Below, piece after piece: positions 11,659-23,075 of a stretch of 64,000 bases of DNA. The notes under the pieces are model-generated. The model did no database searches and was not told the origin of the DNA. It saw only the letters and a list, made by a program, of their open reading frames with translations. The position numbers and the translations under genes were made by a program. The DNA lies in the NCBI RefSeq assembly GCF_031755915.1, contig NC_083379.1, positions 25,792,001 through 25,856,000 of the forward strand, in the 5' to 3' direction. This stretch comes from Ziziphus jujuba. Taxonomy: Eukaryota; Streptophyta; Magnoliopsida; Rosales; Rhamnaceae. Within the stretch, counting starts at the first letter, position 1. The number at the start of each line of letters is the position of its first letter.

Positions 11659-12409
11659 TGTTAGAGAATCATGGCAAGTGTTAGCCATGAAACATGCAAA
11701 ACCAAGACCAAGGCAAGGGAAAAGCTGAAATGCCTTGGTCGAAATCATTAACCTAGTTTGTTTCATATTTGGTTTGTATTTTAATTGTAGTAAATTGTGT
11801 AGTCTAGGCTAGATAAGTTGGTGCACAAAGACACCAAAATATGTTGTCTAAAGTATACTATCCAAATTAGGGTTTAAGAAAAACCAAGCACCTAGATGAC
11901 ATGGAAAGTACCTTGGTGGCAAGGATGGTGACATGGAAGCTACTTGGTGACATGGAGCTTCACCATTTGGCCTTTCTCTCAACCAATGCATGGAAGGACA
12001 TGTGTTAGCATGCATGAGGACTACTTCACAATGAAGCAGCTAATGAGGCAGCAACACTTGTCAACCAACCATGATGCATGTGGCAAAGTTACTTTACACA
12101 TGTGGTTTTGCTTCACCATGAAGGACTTGTTTGTATTGGTCCTTAAAACCGGTCATGGTGTGCTTTCACACCTATTTTGTATGTTATAAATATGTATTAC
12201 AGTTCAATGAATGAATATATCAAATTTTGGAGAAATATACCTTAGTTTCCATTTAAAACCAAGAGAACACTAAAACCGGCCTTGTTACAAATTTTCAGCA
12301 GCTTATTACATCAAAGCCGAGATACACCTTCACTCCAAATCCATTTCAATCCTTCATACCTTGTTTTCTTTTGATTAACTTTGCCCTCATTCTTTCCAAT
12401 AGTTCTAAC
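11659..12409 (+). repeat. 3' LTR of the copia remnant (right edge approximate)
   Basis: Starts TGTTAGAGAATC directly after the polypurine tract. The right end is uncertain: AGTTCTAAC at 12401-12409 is the best candidate, followed by a weak primer-site-like sequence. No target duplication can be tested because the 5' end of the element is gone. Confidence 0.6.
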
Positions 12410-13535
12410 TTATATCAAGGCAGGTAGTATTATGGTTTCTTCTAAAATCTTTTAAGATTTATTAATTGCTTGTGCTTTTAGACTTTTTTGTTAATTATTG
12501 ATGCTTTATTAACAGTTGCTAAATTTGCAATATTGAACCATGATTCGTGCTTTCCCATTATTTTTCATTTTTTTTTAATATGTGCTTCTAGTGTTGGAAT
12601 CTGAGATCCCAAAGTGTGGTGTGTGAGAAATTCTTTAGCTAATATGTTGTTCAATCGGGTTGATTTTGGTAGAGTAAAATATTATTTGTGTTTATAGAGG
12701 TTGTCCAATTTGAGGAAATCCGAGTGCAAAAATAACTTGTTGCAAATAACATTATTACATTCATTATCACTTTTTTTTTTAATTTTTTTTTTCATTTTGT
12801 TGAATTCCTTAATTTTTTTTCTTTTTCATGTTCTTTTTGGAGAGCACAGCTTGATAGAGTAACATATTATTTGTCTGCACAAAGGCTGTCCAAGTTGAGG
12901 AAATTCGAGTGCAAAAATAACTTGTTGCAAATAACATTATTAAATTCATTACCACTTTCTTTTATTCTTTTTTTTTTTTTTTTTGGTTGATTTCCTCAAA
13001 AGTTTTGTATTTTTCATGTTCCTTTTGGAGAGCAGACTTTGACGGTTAGTATGAAGATGAGCCAATAAAGGTACCACTCTTTCTCACACATACATTTTTT
13101 TTTCTTATGCTATAGATACTATTTGCTCTTTGTCTTTCTCCCATTTGAACATTTACTCAGTTTAAGTTTAATTTTTTGCTGGCTAAGGACAAAGCTACCT
13201 TAAAATTTGGTACAGTTTATTTAACATTCCTTAGTCAAGGCAAAACTTAATCTTTTATTGTTGCAGTTCTGTTATAAAATTTTAAAGGAGATTATTACTG
13301 GAGTTCTTATTTTAGGGTGGTCCACCTCTTTCCTTTTTTTTTTTTTTGAAGGAATAGTTGTTATATTTATCACTATGAAAATGTTGGAACCCATTAAAAT
13401 TTTCATAATTTTTGGCTTCTCGTCATTCGATATCTTCCTTAGGATTCTTCATAAGGTATTAAATATAGAAATGCTTGGAATACAAATTCCATCCTATTGC
13501 TACCCAATTGAGTGTAATATATCTTTACAGTACCT
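12410..13535. other. No gene seen; T-rich DNA with a tandem duplication
   Basis: Contains long T runs and the 185-bp duplication listed separately. An open frame at 13258-13551 is hydrophobic and T-rich with no recognised motif. Joined across element B it continues at 18576, so this is the older flank of that insertion. Confidence 0.5.
12671..13034 (+). repeat. Tandem duplication, two units of about 185 bp
   Basis: Unit 1 at 12671-12846 and unit 2 at 12856-13034 share the exact core GAGTGCAAAAATAACTTGTT and both end in TTTTTGGAGAGCA or TTTTGGAGAGCA. They differ mostly in their T runs. Confidence 0.85.
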
Positions 13536-13540
13536 CCTAT

Positions 13541-14574
13541 TGTTGGGGTGAGAAGGTTATGACCAAGAGAAAGCTAGCTTAAAGTGTTAGCAACAAGCAA
13601 GCTTTTGGTGATGCTCTTGGGAATGGTTGTGTGTGAGTTGTGTTTTTAGGTTTTGGTTATGGTGTTTTCTGGTTTTTAGGGTTCTAAAGTGTTCTAAGGT
13701 GTTGAAGAAGAGATAAGAAGAAGAGGAACACATTGGCTTTTGAAAATAAGGCTTGGATGTGTAGCCATTTCATTCATTTTACAATATAAGCTTGAAATTA
13801 CAACTAGTTCACACATGCCAAGCATGTGAGCTTACAAAATGAGTAAAGTATTTGAAATTTAAAAAGTAAAATGGTCAACACCTAACTTTTCATACACAAA
13901 AGAGGTAAAAACCAGCTGCAACATGTCTATTCCAAATATAGTAAAAAGTGGCACATGGTTTGAACTAAGTTCCTATTGTTTAACTAGTTTGGGTAAACAA
14001 CCAAACTAGCTTCACCTACTTAGTTCCCCTTTGTATCTGCTTATGAAACTTGGTTTGAAGCATCCTTGGTCATCAATAAATATTGTTCCAAGAGCTAGGA
14101 AAGTTCTGGAACAGGATCATGGGCCAAACAGCTCCAAAACTGGCCCATACTCTGCATACTGGGCCCATCAGATACAGCAATCTGTTTGGAATAGAAAATG
14201 GACTTTCCCATGTCCTTTTGACCTAAACGTTGAACCATAGTCTTACATATATGTCTGTAGACATCCCTCAAAATGTCAGCCCAAAACTCCATTTGCAACC
14301 TGAGATATAAGATAAATAGTGGAGCTATGTTGCTGGAAATTATGAATCCAGCACCATAGGCATTCCAAGCATAACATTCCTACTCTTTTGTGCATAATTT
14401 TGCCTATAATTTTGCATACATAACTTAGGCACAAAAAATTATCAAAATATACCTTGCATCAATTAAAAACATACAAAAAAATATAAACTCATAAAAGGAA
14501 AGGATTTGATACCAAGGTGTGCATGCTAGCCGGTGACATTCACCATCAAGTGGCAAAATTGCCACACTTCAACA
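13541..14574 (-). repeat. 3' LTR of element B
   Basis: 1034 bp. On the minus strand it starts TGTTGAAGTGTGG, directly after the polypurine tract in AAGGAGGAG (overlapping KEEC-stop), and ends CACCCCAACA next to the duplication cctat. Confidence 0.9.
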
Positions 14575-17500
14575 CTCCTCCTTGGCAATTTTGTATGAAA
14601 CATTGAGAAGTCCTCTCAATATCTCAAATCTCTTCTTTCCCAATGGCTTGGTGAAGATATCAGCCATTGACTTCAACTTCAACTTCACATACTCCAACTT
14701 CACTTCATCACTTGCTTCAAATTCCCTTAAGGAATGATACTTGACCGGTATATGCTTGGTCCTCCCATGTTGGACTCGATTTTGTGCAATTGCTATTGCT
14801 GAAGTATTGTCACACCATATTACCGTGGCTTCCTCTTGCTTCAAGCTCAAGTCCTCCAATAATTTCCTAAGCCAAACACCTTGATTAGCACAACTTGAGC
14901 AAGCAATATACTCGGCTTCCGCGGTGCTTTGTGCAATGGTTTGTTGCTTCTTGGAATTCCATGAGAAAGGACCATTTCCAAGAGTGTAAATGTAGCCCGA
15001 TGTGCTCTTGCTATCATCTAAAGAACCAACCCAATCACTATCACTATAACCAAGCAAAGCTTCATTCATGCCATCCTTGTACCATATACCAAAATCACTA
15101 GTACCTTTCAAATACCTTAGGATTCTTTTTGCACAACTAAGATGATTTTGTGATGGACTATGCATAAATCTTGACAAAACAACCACACTAAACATGATAT
15201 CCAGTCTAGTAGAGCATACATATAAAAGGCTACCAATTAAACTTCTATAGATGGAAGGATTTACCTTTGGAGAATCATCATCCTTCACCAACTTGGTGCC
15301 TTCATTCATAGGTGTGGCAACGCTATTACAATCTTCCATGTCAAACTTCTTGAGCAACTCCTTCACATAGCTTTCTTGAGATATGAAGATGCCCTTGGAT
15401 GATTGGACAACTTCAATTCCAAGAAAGTATTTCATCTCTCCAAGGCTAGACATCTCAAAGTTCAATTCTAGCTCACTTTTGAAATTGCTCACTTCTTTCT
15501 CATTACCACCGGTCACTAGAAGGTCATCAACATAAAGAAACACCAACACCATGCAACCATGAGTCCTAATATACAATGTAGGCTCATTAGGACTCCTCCT
15601 AAATCCATGCTTTGTCAAAAAACCATCTATCTTGGCATACCATTCCCTAGGAGCTTGTTTAAGGCCATACAAGGCCTTGTGTAGCTTGTATACCTTCTCT
15701 TCACTTCCTTTCTTCACAAAACCTTCGGGTTGCACAACATAGACCTCCTCCTTCAATATTCCATTCAAGAAGGCTGACTTCACATCAAGGTGATATACTT
15801 TCCAAGACTTTTGTGCCGAAATTGCAAGAAGAAGTCTTATGGTTTCCATCCTTGCAACCGGTGCAAAAGTCTCTCCATAGTCCACACCGGCTTGTTGTGC
15901 ATATGGACCCATCCAGATTGTACTTGGTCCTAAAGATCCACTTCACCCCAATAGCATTCTTTCCCTTCGGTTTTATTACCAAGCTCCAAGTGTCATTCTT
16001 GTTTATCACATCGATTTCATCTTGCATGGCTTGTCTCCACTCTTTTCTTGCCATAGCCTCATGGACATTGATTGGATCACTCAATGCCACATTACACCTT
16101 TCATAAATCTCATTAAGAGGTCTTGTGCCTCTCACACCATCACCAATCTCCAAATCAGCCCCTATGGAGATTTCTAGCTCATTCTCATCATATTCATCAT
16201 CATGGGCAGCACCTTCATCATTTCCTTGTTCCTCATCATTATCATGAGCTTCAAGCCGATTGTCTTCATCCATACTAGCCAACTCCTCCTTACTACAAAC
16301 CCATTTAGTTTCCTCATCAACTTTCACATCTCTACTTATCACAAGTTTATTGGTTTCCAAGTTATACACTCTATATCCCTTGGTCACATCACTATAGCCA
16401 ACCAAAACACCAACTTGTGACCTTTCATCAAGCTTTCCTCTCTTCTCTTGTGGTACTAGGATGTAACAAATGCTTCCAAATACCCTTAGATGATCAAGAG
16501 AGGGCTTATATCCAAACCAAAGCTCAAATGGGGTTTTACTCCTCAAAGACTTTGAGTAAAGCCTATTTTGGATGTAATTGGATGTATTAACTCCTTCGGC
16601 CCAAAACTTCTTTGGCAAGCCACTTTCAAACAACAAACATCTAGCCATCTCCATGATGGTACGGTTCTTCCTTTCACATACACCATTTTGTTGTGGTGTG
16701 TATGGTGTAGTGAATTGATGAATTATACCATGATCCTTACAAAGTTGTTTGAAAGCCTCACTTGTGTATTCCCCACCATTGTCCGTCCTTAACACCTTTA
16801 TAGTGCAACCGGATTGATTTTGTACTAACTTCATAAATTCTACAAACTTCTCCAAAGCTTGTGATTTTCTTTCAAGGAAATACACCCAACACATTCTTGA
16901 GTAATCATCAATGAAAGTTATGAAATACTTGCTGCCATTTAAGGATGGCACACTCATAGGACCACAAATATCTGAATGTATAAGTCCTAACTTCTCCTTT
17001 GATCTCCAAGAACAAGATTGAAATGCTAGCCTAGTATGCTTTCCTTTTTGACACACTTCACACACATGTTCTTGCTTCTCCACCAATGGCATGTCTCTAA
17101 CAAGTTCATGTGTGCCTACCAATGACATAAAGCTAGCATGGCCTAGTCTTTTATGCCAAAGTTGAGAGGTGTTCTCAACTTTGGTGTTCAATGCAACCGA
17201 TGCACCATTTTCATCCATATTCAACCTAAAATTCTTGTTCTTCATTCCAACATACATTAATTCATTTCCATGTGGATCAACTATAGTGCATGTCATGTTT
17301 GAGAAGTGTAATGCATATTTGTTCTCAAGCATTTGACCTACACTAAGTAAGTTCTCACATAAAGAAGGTACATAGAGAACATCATGGATAGTTTTGATAC
17401 CTTTGGTGGTGTGTATCACCACATCTCCTTTGCCTTTCACTTCCATCAAGGCTCCATTTCCAATTTTAACTTTGTTGTGGCTGCTCCTATCCAAGTTTGT

Positions 17501-18523
17501 GAACCACTCATGCTTGTGAGACATATGGTGTGTTGCTCCACTATCAATGATCCATCCTTCATCATTCTTGATGCTACTAAAACAAGTAGCAACAAACAAC
17601 TCTTCGGATTCACTATCACTTGCATTATCTTTAGCAACATTTGCTTGTTGCTTATCTTTCTTGTTAGCCTTGCATACTCTCTCCACATGACCCTTTCCTT
17701 GGCATTTATGGCAAAATGCATCCGGCCTCCACCGACACCTTCTTGGATGATGACCTTTCTTCTTGCAATGGTGACAAGGTTCATAGGACTTCCTCTCGAG
17801 TTTGCTAGTTTCACCTTTCTCCTTTATGACCTTAAGCTTGTTCTTCTTTTGATTTTGTGTCTTTTGATTTTGTTTAGACACAAATGCAGCCTCCATTGAT
17901 TCTTCATGTCTAATCCTCCTCCTTTGCTCCGTAGCTTGCAAGGCATTCACCAACTCGGTCAAGGAAATTTCATTTAGGTTCCTTGACTCCTCCAATGAAG
18001 ATATCTTAGCTTCAAACCTCTCCGGCAAGGAGACCAACACCTTCTCCACAATCCTTTAGTCACTTAATCTTTCACCTAGCACCCTAATTTGATTCACCAC
18101 ATTAAGAAGACTTGTGGTGAACTCCTTAACCGTTTCTTTGTCTTTCATCTTGATAGTCTCAAACTCCCTCCTTAGGTTAAGGATTTGCATTTGCCTTATC
18201 CTTGCACTCCCTTGGAACTCATCTTGAAGTTTGTCCCAAGCTTCTTTGGCACTCTCACATGCCATTATCCTTGTGAAAATGGTATCACTAATACAAGAAT
18301 GAATGGCGGTGAGAGCCTTGAAACCTTTAGCCAATTCCTCCTCATGGTGCTTGATTTGGTTGACCGTTGCCCCTTGTCTCAAAGGCTCGGGTTCTTGGGG
18401 ATTTATGGTGACCTCCCAAAGACCATAAGCCTTCAAGTAGGCTTGCATCTTGATACTCCAAATGTTGTAGTTCTCCTCATTGAAGATAGGAGGAGAAGGA
18501 GTTGAAAAACTTGAAGAAGCCAT
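14569..18523 (-). pseudogene. Element B gag-pol polyprotein, one stop and one frameshift
   Basis: Start ATG at 18523-18521 (MASSSFSTPSPP), 33 bases below the LTR remnant. Gag ends in two CX2CX4HX4C zinc knuckles (CHHCKKKGHHPRRC and CHKCQGKGHVERVC). Then protease WIIDSGATHHMSH; integrase with the HHCC region (HKRLGH...CEVCQKGKH) and DDE residues in HSDICGP, RTDNGGEY and NGVCERKNRT; RT with YVDD at 15523-15534; RNase H with SDSDWVGS, AEAEYIA and WCDNTSAIA. Two breaks: TAA at 18056-18058 in the same frame as the downstream gag-pol, and a frameshifting gap near 15912 between KYNLDGS and YAQQAGVDYGETF, where about 12 residues of the usual copia linker seem lost. Otherwise one long frame, so it decayed less than the Ty3 copies here. 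Confidence 0.95.
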
Positions 18524-18555
18524 GTGAATGTTGCTTTCTAGTATGAAGGAATATG

Positions 18556-18575
18556 AAAATTGCCACACTTCAACA
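18556..18575 (-). repeat. 20-bp remnant of the 5' LTR of element B
   Basis: Read on the minus strand, it begins TGTTGAAGTGTGGCAATTTT, identical to the first 20 bases of the 3' LTR. It is followed after about 30 bases by the gag ATG. The rest of the LTR and the primer site are missing, yet the outer duplication is intact. Confidence 0.85.
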
Positions 18576-20615
18576 CCTATTCCCTAATTTTGTATCACTT
18601 CCTTTGTCGATAAGCTTAATTGATGTTTCTAACTATTTCTACTGTTTAGGTAACACTGTTTTGTAACTAGCAACCTATACGCAGAGATCACTGAGGCCTT
18701 AATGGAACTAGGACTAGAAGTGCCTGCAATTCACTTGAAATTGTGCCCATCATGTTACTTGTTTTCTTGGCTAACATATGGAAACACATACGATCTATTT
18801 AGCGTTTTAAGCTTTTTGGAATCCGTGTTTATCCTGTTAGACAATAAACAGAGGTAATTTGATAATAATTTGTTGAAACCTGAAATACTATTGTACTCTC
18901 TTAACCAAGTCACAAGAAAATCCAAAGGCTTGTCTCTCAGCGTAAGCAAGTCATTTTCCATATAATATCTAAATTTATGAAGTTTCAACATAGTCTTTTC
19001 CAAACTTTATGCTCCAATGGACGAGGTTCTCTGCTCTAGATAGGACTATTACAACAACATGGAGATAAAAATAGTGGAATAATGGCCAAGTCAATTTAAA
19101 AATTTTACAAAACTCTTTTATGCCCCTTATCTATCATAAATGTATATAGTATTGACAACAATAGGTTGAAAATTAAATACCTTTGAAGTTATTAAAAGAA
19201 AATCAATATATTTTCTTTACACAAAAGACCTTTCTTGCTAAGCCTCTTACTATTGAACGGATGAGTGGGCGTCAATGGAAATGGAAATATCACGATCAAT
19301 ATTTTCACTCACCGTATTGTTTCCTTTCTGCCTTCGCTCTCAACATATGAGAAGACAGAAAAAACTTTACGTATATTCAGTATCTCTTTTCTTAATTTTC
19401 TTTTATGCCATAAATAGAAAACTATAAACAATTTCCTACTAGAATTGAAACTTTAATATTTTATCTTAATTAATTAAAACCTCTTCAATTAATTATAAGA
19501 TAATAATAATATCATATAATATAAAATTAATTAATTAAAACATTTTTAGTTAATCAAAACTAAATCATTTGTTATTGTTAATCAAAACACCAAACAATAT
19601 GCTTGCAAAATTCATTTGCTCCGCATAATGACAAGTCCAAAAATTATTAGAAAATAACAAAACTTTTCGATACATAATTGTTTCTCTTTCTTTTTAGCTT
19701 CACCCACAAACTTGTCACTTTTAATCTGCTCTTCTTCTTTTTTCTTTTTTTTTAGATGCTGAAGGCAGATAAATCATCTTTTTTTTTTTTAATTAAAATT
19801 ATATAAATCTTTGAGCAAGACTTTCATTGCATAAGCAGCACACAAGAATTCATTTCTCACCGCTAAACCCATTTTCAAAATTTCCCACTTAGCCCCAAGA
19901 CACACAATTGCTAAAAAAAGTGATTTAATAAACCCAAACTTCCTCCCCTAAGCATGCTTCAAACTCCTTCCTTAAACATGTCATGGGCATATATATTCAT
20001 AAGATTTTAATACAAAGCTTTCTTAAAAATATGTAAAAGTAGGATAAAATCAACATTTAAGGGTCATAAATATGCAATTAAGCACATCTTAAAAAAAAAA
20101 GAAACAAAAAAAAAGAAAAAAAAACACTAAAACTAGGTACTGGAATAAAAGTGTTAAGGAGAGCTTGAAAGCATAAACAAAAATGGCCTAAATTATTTTA
20201 TCAACAATGCATAAATCTATGATTTTGCCTTGAATACCGATATACAAGTTCTAAAGCTCAAAGAAAAATAATTTATCCTAGCTTATTCAAAGCTTCTTTG
20301 AAACGCAATCAAAATCATGCAAAAATTGGATTTCTGCTAAAAACTTATCAAAGCAAAAACACGAGAATATATATTTTCCAAATTTGAATCAACAAAACAC
20401 TAATCCATTATCAAAAAGATCACAAATATTATCTCATACTTTTATCATTGGTCAATTACCCTATTTACAAAATTAATAAAAGCAACTTAAAACTACTAAG
20501 AAAAATGATTTCTTTTTTTTTGGAATTATATAAATTTTCTTTCAAAACAAAAAAAAACCAATAAACAATCAAAAATATATATTTTTTTGATTTTCTTAAA
20601 TTTCTACTTCCTACA
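18576..20615. other. Mostly no gene; one short orphan reading frame
   Basis: Right flank of element B. A frame at 18672-18857 (+) of 61 codons (NLYAEITEALMELGLEVPAI...) follows AG at 18669-18670, a possible splice acceptor, but no family is recognised. The rest is AT-rich with long A and T runs (for example 19776-19790 and 20091-20126) and no motif. Confidence 0.4.
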
Positions 20616-20620
20616 TTTAA

Positions 20621-21692
20621 TGATACGAACCTAGGACGACCTGTGCCTAAACCCATATTATATTAGCCCGGATCTCAATTAAGATCAAGTTCTAATGGTC
20701 ACCTTAATCCCTAACCAACCTGTGATTAGAAGCCTTAATATAATGAAGACACCACAATAGGTGGTGGATATCCAATTGATCAGTCAAACTAAAATACTCA
20801 TTAACTAAAGGTGTTTTAGGTGTTCAAAGAGAAAAAAGGAAAATTCAATCTCACAAATAATTTTCTGTATGAATAACATACTGAATATTATTGATAAAAC
20901 AAGCCCTTAAATAGGCTAAAAGTTACAAAACAACACCCTAATTATCTAGGTAAAATCAGTCACCAAAGAATAAGAAACCTAGCTTGGCTGAAATTCACCT
21001 CCTTTCCTAATCTAATTTGGATTAATTAATTCTTTTATTTTGAATTAAAAATTAATTAATTTACAATGAAAATAATAAAATAATAACTTTCCTAAGTTGA
21101 TTTTTCCAGCAAATAAATAAATAGGAAACTAGTTGACTAGTTTGACTATTAAAGTATCTTTGACCGATTTTCAGCTTCTTTGTCCTCCAAATAAGCTTCT
21201 ATATGCCATTTAGGATGCCAAATATGATTAATAATGATTTCCACAAGTTTCCCCTTGATTGGAATAAGTCAAACAAGAAGAAAATTCAAAGTCAGCAACT
21301 AAACAACATATTTTTGGCCAAATTTAGATGCTATCCGTACAAGTCCTTTTTAGATGCTTTTGATTCTTCCTTGGCTGGATTCCATGTCCTCTTAATTATA
21401 TTAATTGAGATCAAGAAGTGTTGGAACCATTCGTTGCTGCCCGGAGTCCAAATCTGCATGAAAACAGCTACCCGTGTCCGTATCGGCTTTCACCACTTGG
21501 ATGCTTAGAATAGGCTTTGTATCTTCGGGTATGGACAAGCTCTTTTGAGAATTAACTACTCCCTATATAAATGCTCCTAGGTTGTCCTTAAACCTCTTTG
21601 ATTGAGCTCTAGTGATCGGCCCAATCTTCCTCCATATTTGGTCGGCACCCCAATGGGTTATCGGTTATGTGGGTTCAGGTGAATTCGCATCA
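20621..21692 (-). repeat. 3' LTR of element C
   Basis: 1072 bp. On the minus strand it begins TGATGCGAATTC after the polypurine tract AAAAGGAGGGGAA and ends GGTTCGTATCA. The pol frame continues into it in phase (THWGADQIWRKIGPITRAQSKRFKDNL), with stops at the 11th codon or so and again after GAFI. Confidence 0.92.
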
Positions 21693-22363
21693 TTCCCCTC
21701 CTTTTGGAAAGGATTTGCCCTCAAATCAAAATTGTTATCTGCAGCAAAAGGAGATATGTTAGCAACATTAAATGTAGTGCTAACATTATACATGCCTGGT
21801 AAATCAAGTTTGTAGGCATTTTCATGAATCCGCTCCAAAACTTGAAAAGGTCCATCTCCACGAGGCATAAACTTGGACTTCCTTTGTTTGAGAATCCTCT
21901 CCTTCCATAAGTGCAACGAAACCAAATCTCCTAGGTCAAACACTAACATAACAAAATCTAGAAATACATGCTCATTATGGTAAAAATTACACATTTTAAA
22001 GTTAGCAAATAATCTCTTCCAAATTTTTAAACTTCCACTAAGTAAAGTTTCCAAGAATACAGACAATGTTCTATGCAACAAAAACAACACAACATCTTTT
22101 TTTTTTTTATTATATTAGCTTAGATCTTGATTATGTTCAAGTTCTATACAACAAAAGCATCCTTAAAAATCATAACCAGCAATGGTTTCTTATTCAAAAT
22201 TGATTTATTAACATCATCAAAGCAAATATAAAAATTTTTATTTTTCTTTTCTTTTCTTTTCTTTCTTTTTCTTTCCCACTTATGGAATCACTTTTTCCAC
22301 TCTCACTCTTGGGTTTTGCTATCTCTTTCTCTCTTTCTTTTCACTCAAGTTTGAGTTTAGGAC
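21693..22363 (-). pseudogene. Element C: mosaic of pol pieces out of order
   Basis: In coding direction: the lysine-rich protease/RT linker (about 22340-22155, ending KKPLLVMIFKDA-like), a short piece resembling the LTR end (about 22150-22110), an integrase piece ([18 protein letters not shown]), an RT piece ([22 protein letters not shown]), then the integrase C-terminus ([13 protein letters not shown]...[11 protein letters not shown]...[13 protein letters not shown]). In element D the RT piece precedes the integrase piece, so the order is changed as well as shortened. A 141-residue frame crosses several joins (21665-22090). A pyrimidine run of CTTTT units lies at about 22235-22275. Confidence 0.8.
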
Positions 22364-23075
22364 TGATGCGAATCCACCCGAACCCGCACAACCAACAATC
22401 GACTAAGTTTCGGACCCGATTCGAATGAAGACTGGACTGATTACTAGGGCTCAAGGTAAGAGGTTTAGGGACAACCTTGCTGCCTTTATCCAAGGAGTAA
22501 TTCATTCTCAAGAGGGCTTATCCATACCTGAAGATCCAAAACCTGTTTTGAGCATACAAGTGGTGGGAGCCGGTACAGACCCGGGTAGCAATTTTGGTGC
22601 ATTTATGGAGCCGGGGCAGCATGAAATGGTTCCAACACTTTCTGGATTCAATACATATTTCTAAGAGGCCATGAAATTAAGTCAAGGAAGCATCAAAGGC
22701 AATCAAACAGGTGGTGTGCGCATAAGAGGAAGCTTGGCCGGTTTTAGCTGTATTTTCCACTGACTTTATAGTATTTGCTGCATTGGCTTTTTCTCTTTCC
22801 TCCAAGCAAGGGCAACGTGTGGGACTTCATGATCACCATATCCGGCAACCTAGAAAGCATATGTAACCCGATTTGGAGCTCAAGTTGGTCAAAGTCAATT
22901 TAGTCAAAAAGCTAGAATTTTAGTTTCCTATTTTGTTTTCCACCTTTTGTTTTAGGAAATTACATTTACTTTTTGGTTTTTATTTATTTATTTGCAGGAA
23001 AAATAAGTTTAGGAAAGTTATTATTTTATTCTCTTCATTGTAAATTAATTAATTCCTAATTCAAAATAAAGGAAT
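22364..23075 (+). repeat. Reversed L1 LTR fragment inside element C
   Basis: A plus-strand LTR start (TGATGCGAATCCACCCG) with the open pol-extension frame (KTGLITRAQGKRFRDNL, 79 codons at 22425-22664). It runs about 712 bp and stops abruptly at AAGGAATTA, where minus-strand protease sequence begins. It replaces the protease/RT linker start. No target duplication is seen, so it is a rearrangement rather than a plain insertion. Confidence 0.85.

Larger units (their letters stand above)
13541..18575 (-). mobile_element. Element B: Ty1/copia retrotransposon lacking most of its 5' LTR
   Basis: 5035 bp bounded by the duplication cctat (13536-13540 and 18576-18580) and TG...CA ends. Order on the minus strand: 20-bp 5' LTR remnant, short leader, gag, protease, integrase, RT, RNase H, 1034-bp 3' LTR. 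Copia domain order is clear. No 5' promoter LTR or primer site remains, so it cannot be transcribed or copied in the usual way. Confidence 0.93.

Noticed and set aside
13258..13551. 97-codon hydrophobic frame that could be a membrane protein
   Set aside because: T-rich low-complexity DNA gives Phe/Ile/Leu by chance; no ATG context, motif or homologue recognised, and it runs into the LTR of element B.
15813..18505. Plus-strand frames of 68-171 codons over element B
   Set aside because: They are antisense shadows of the copia gag-pol coding sequence.
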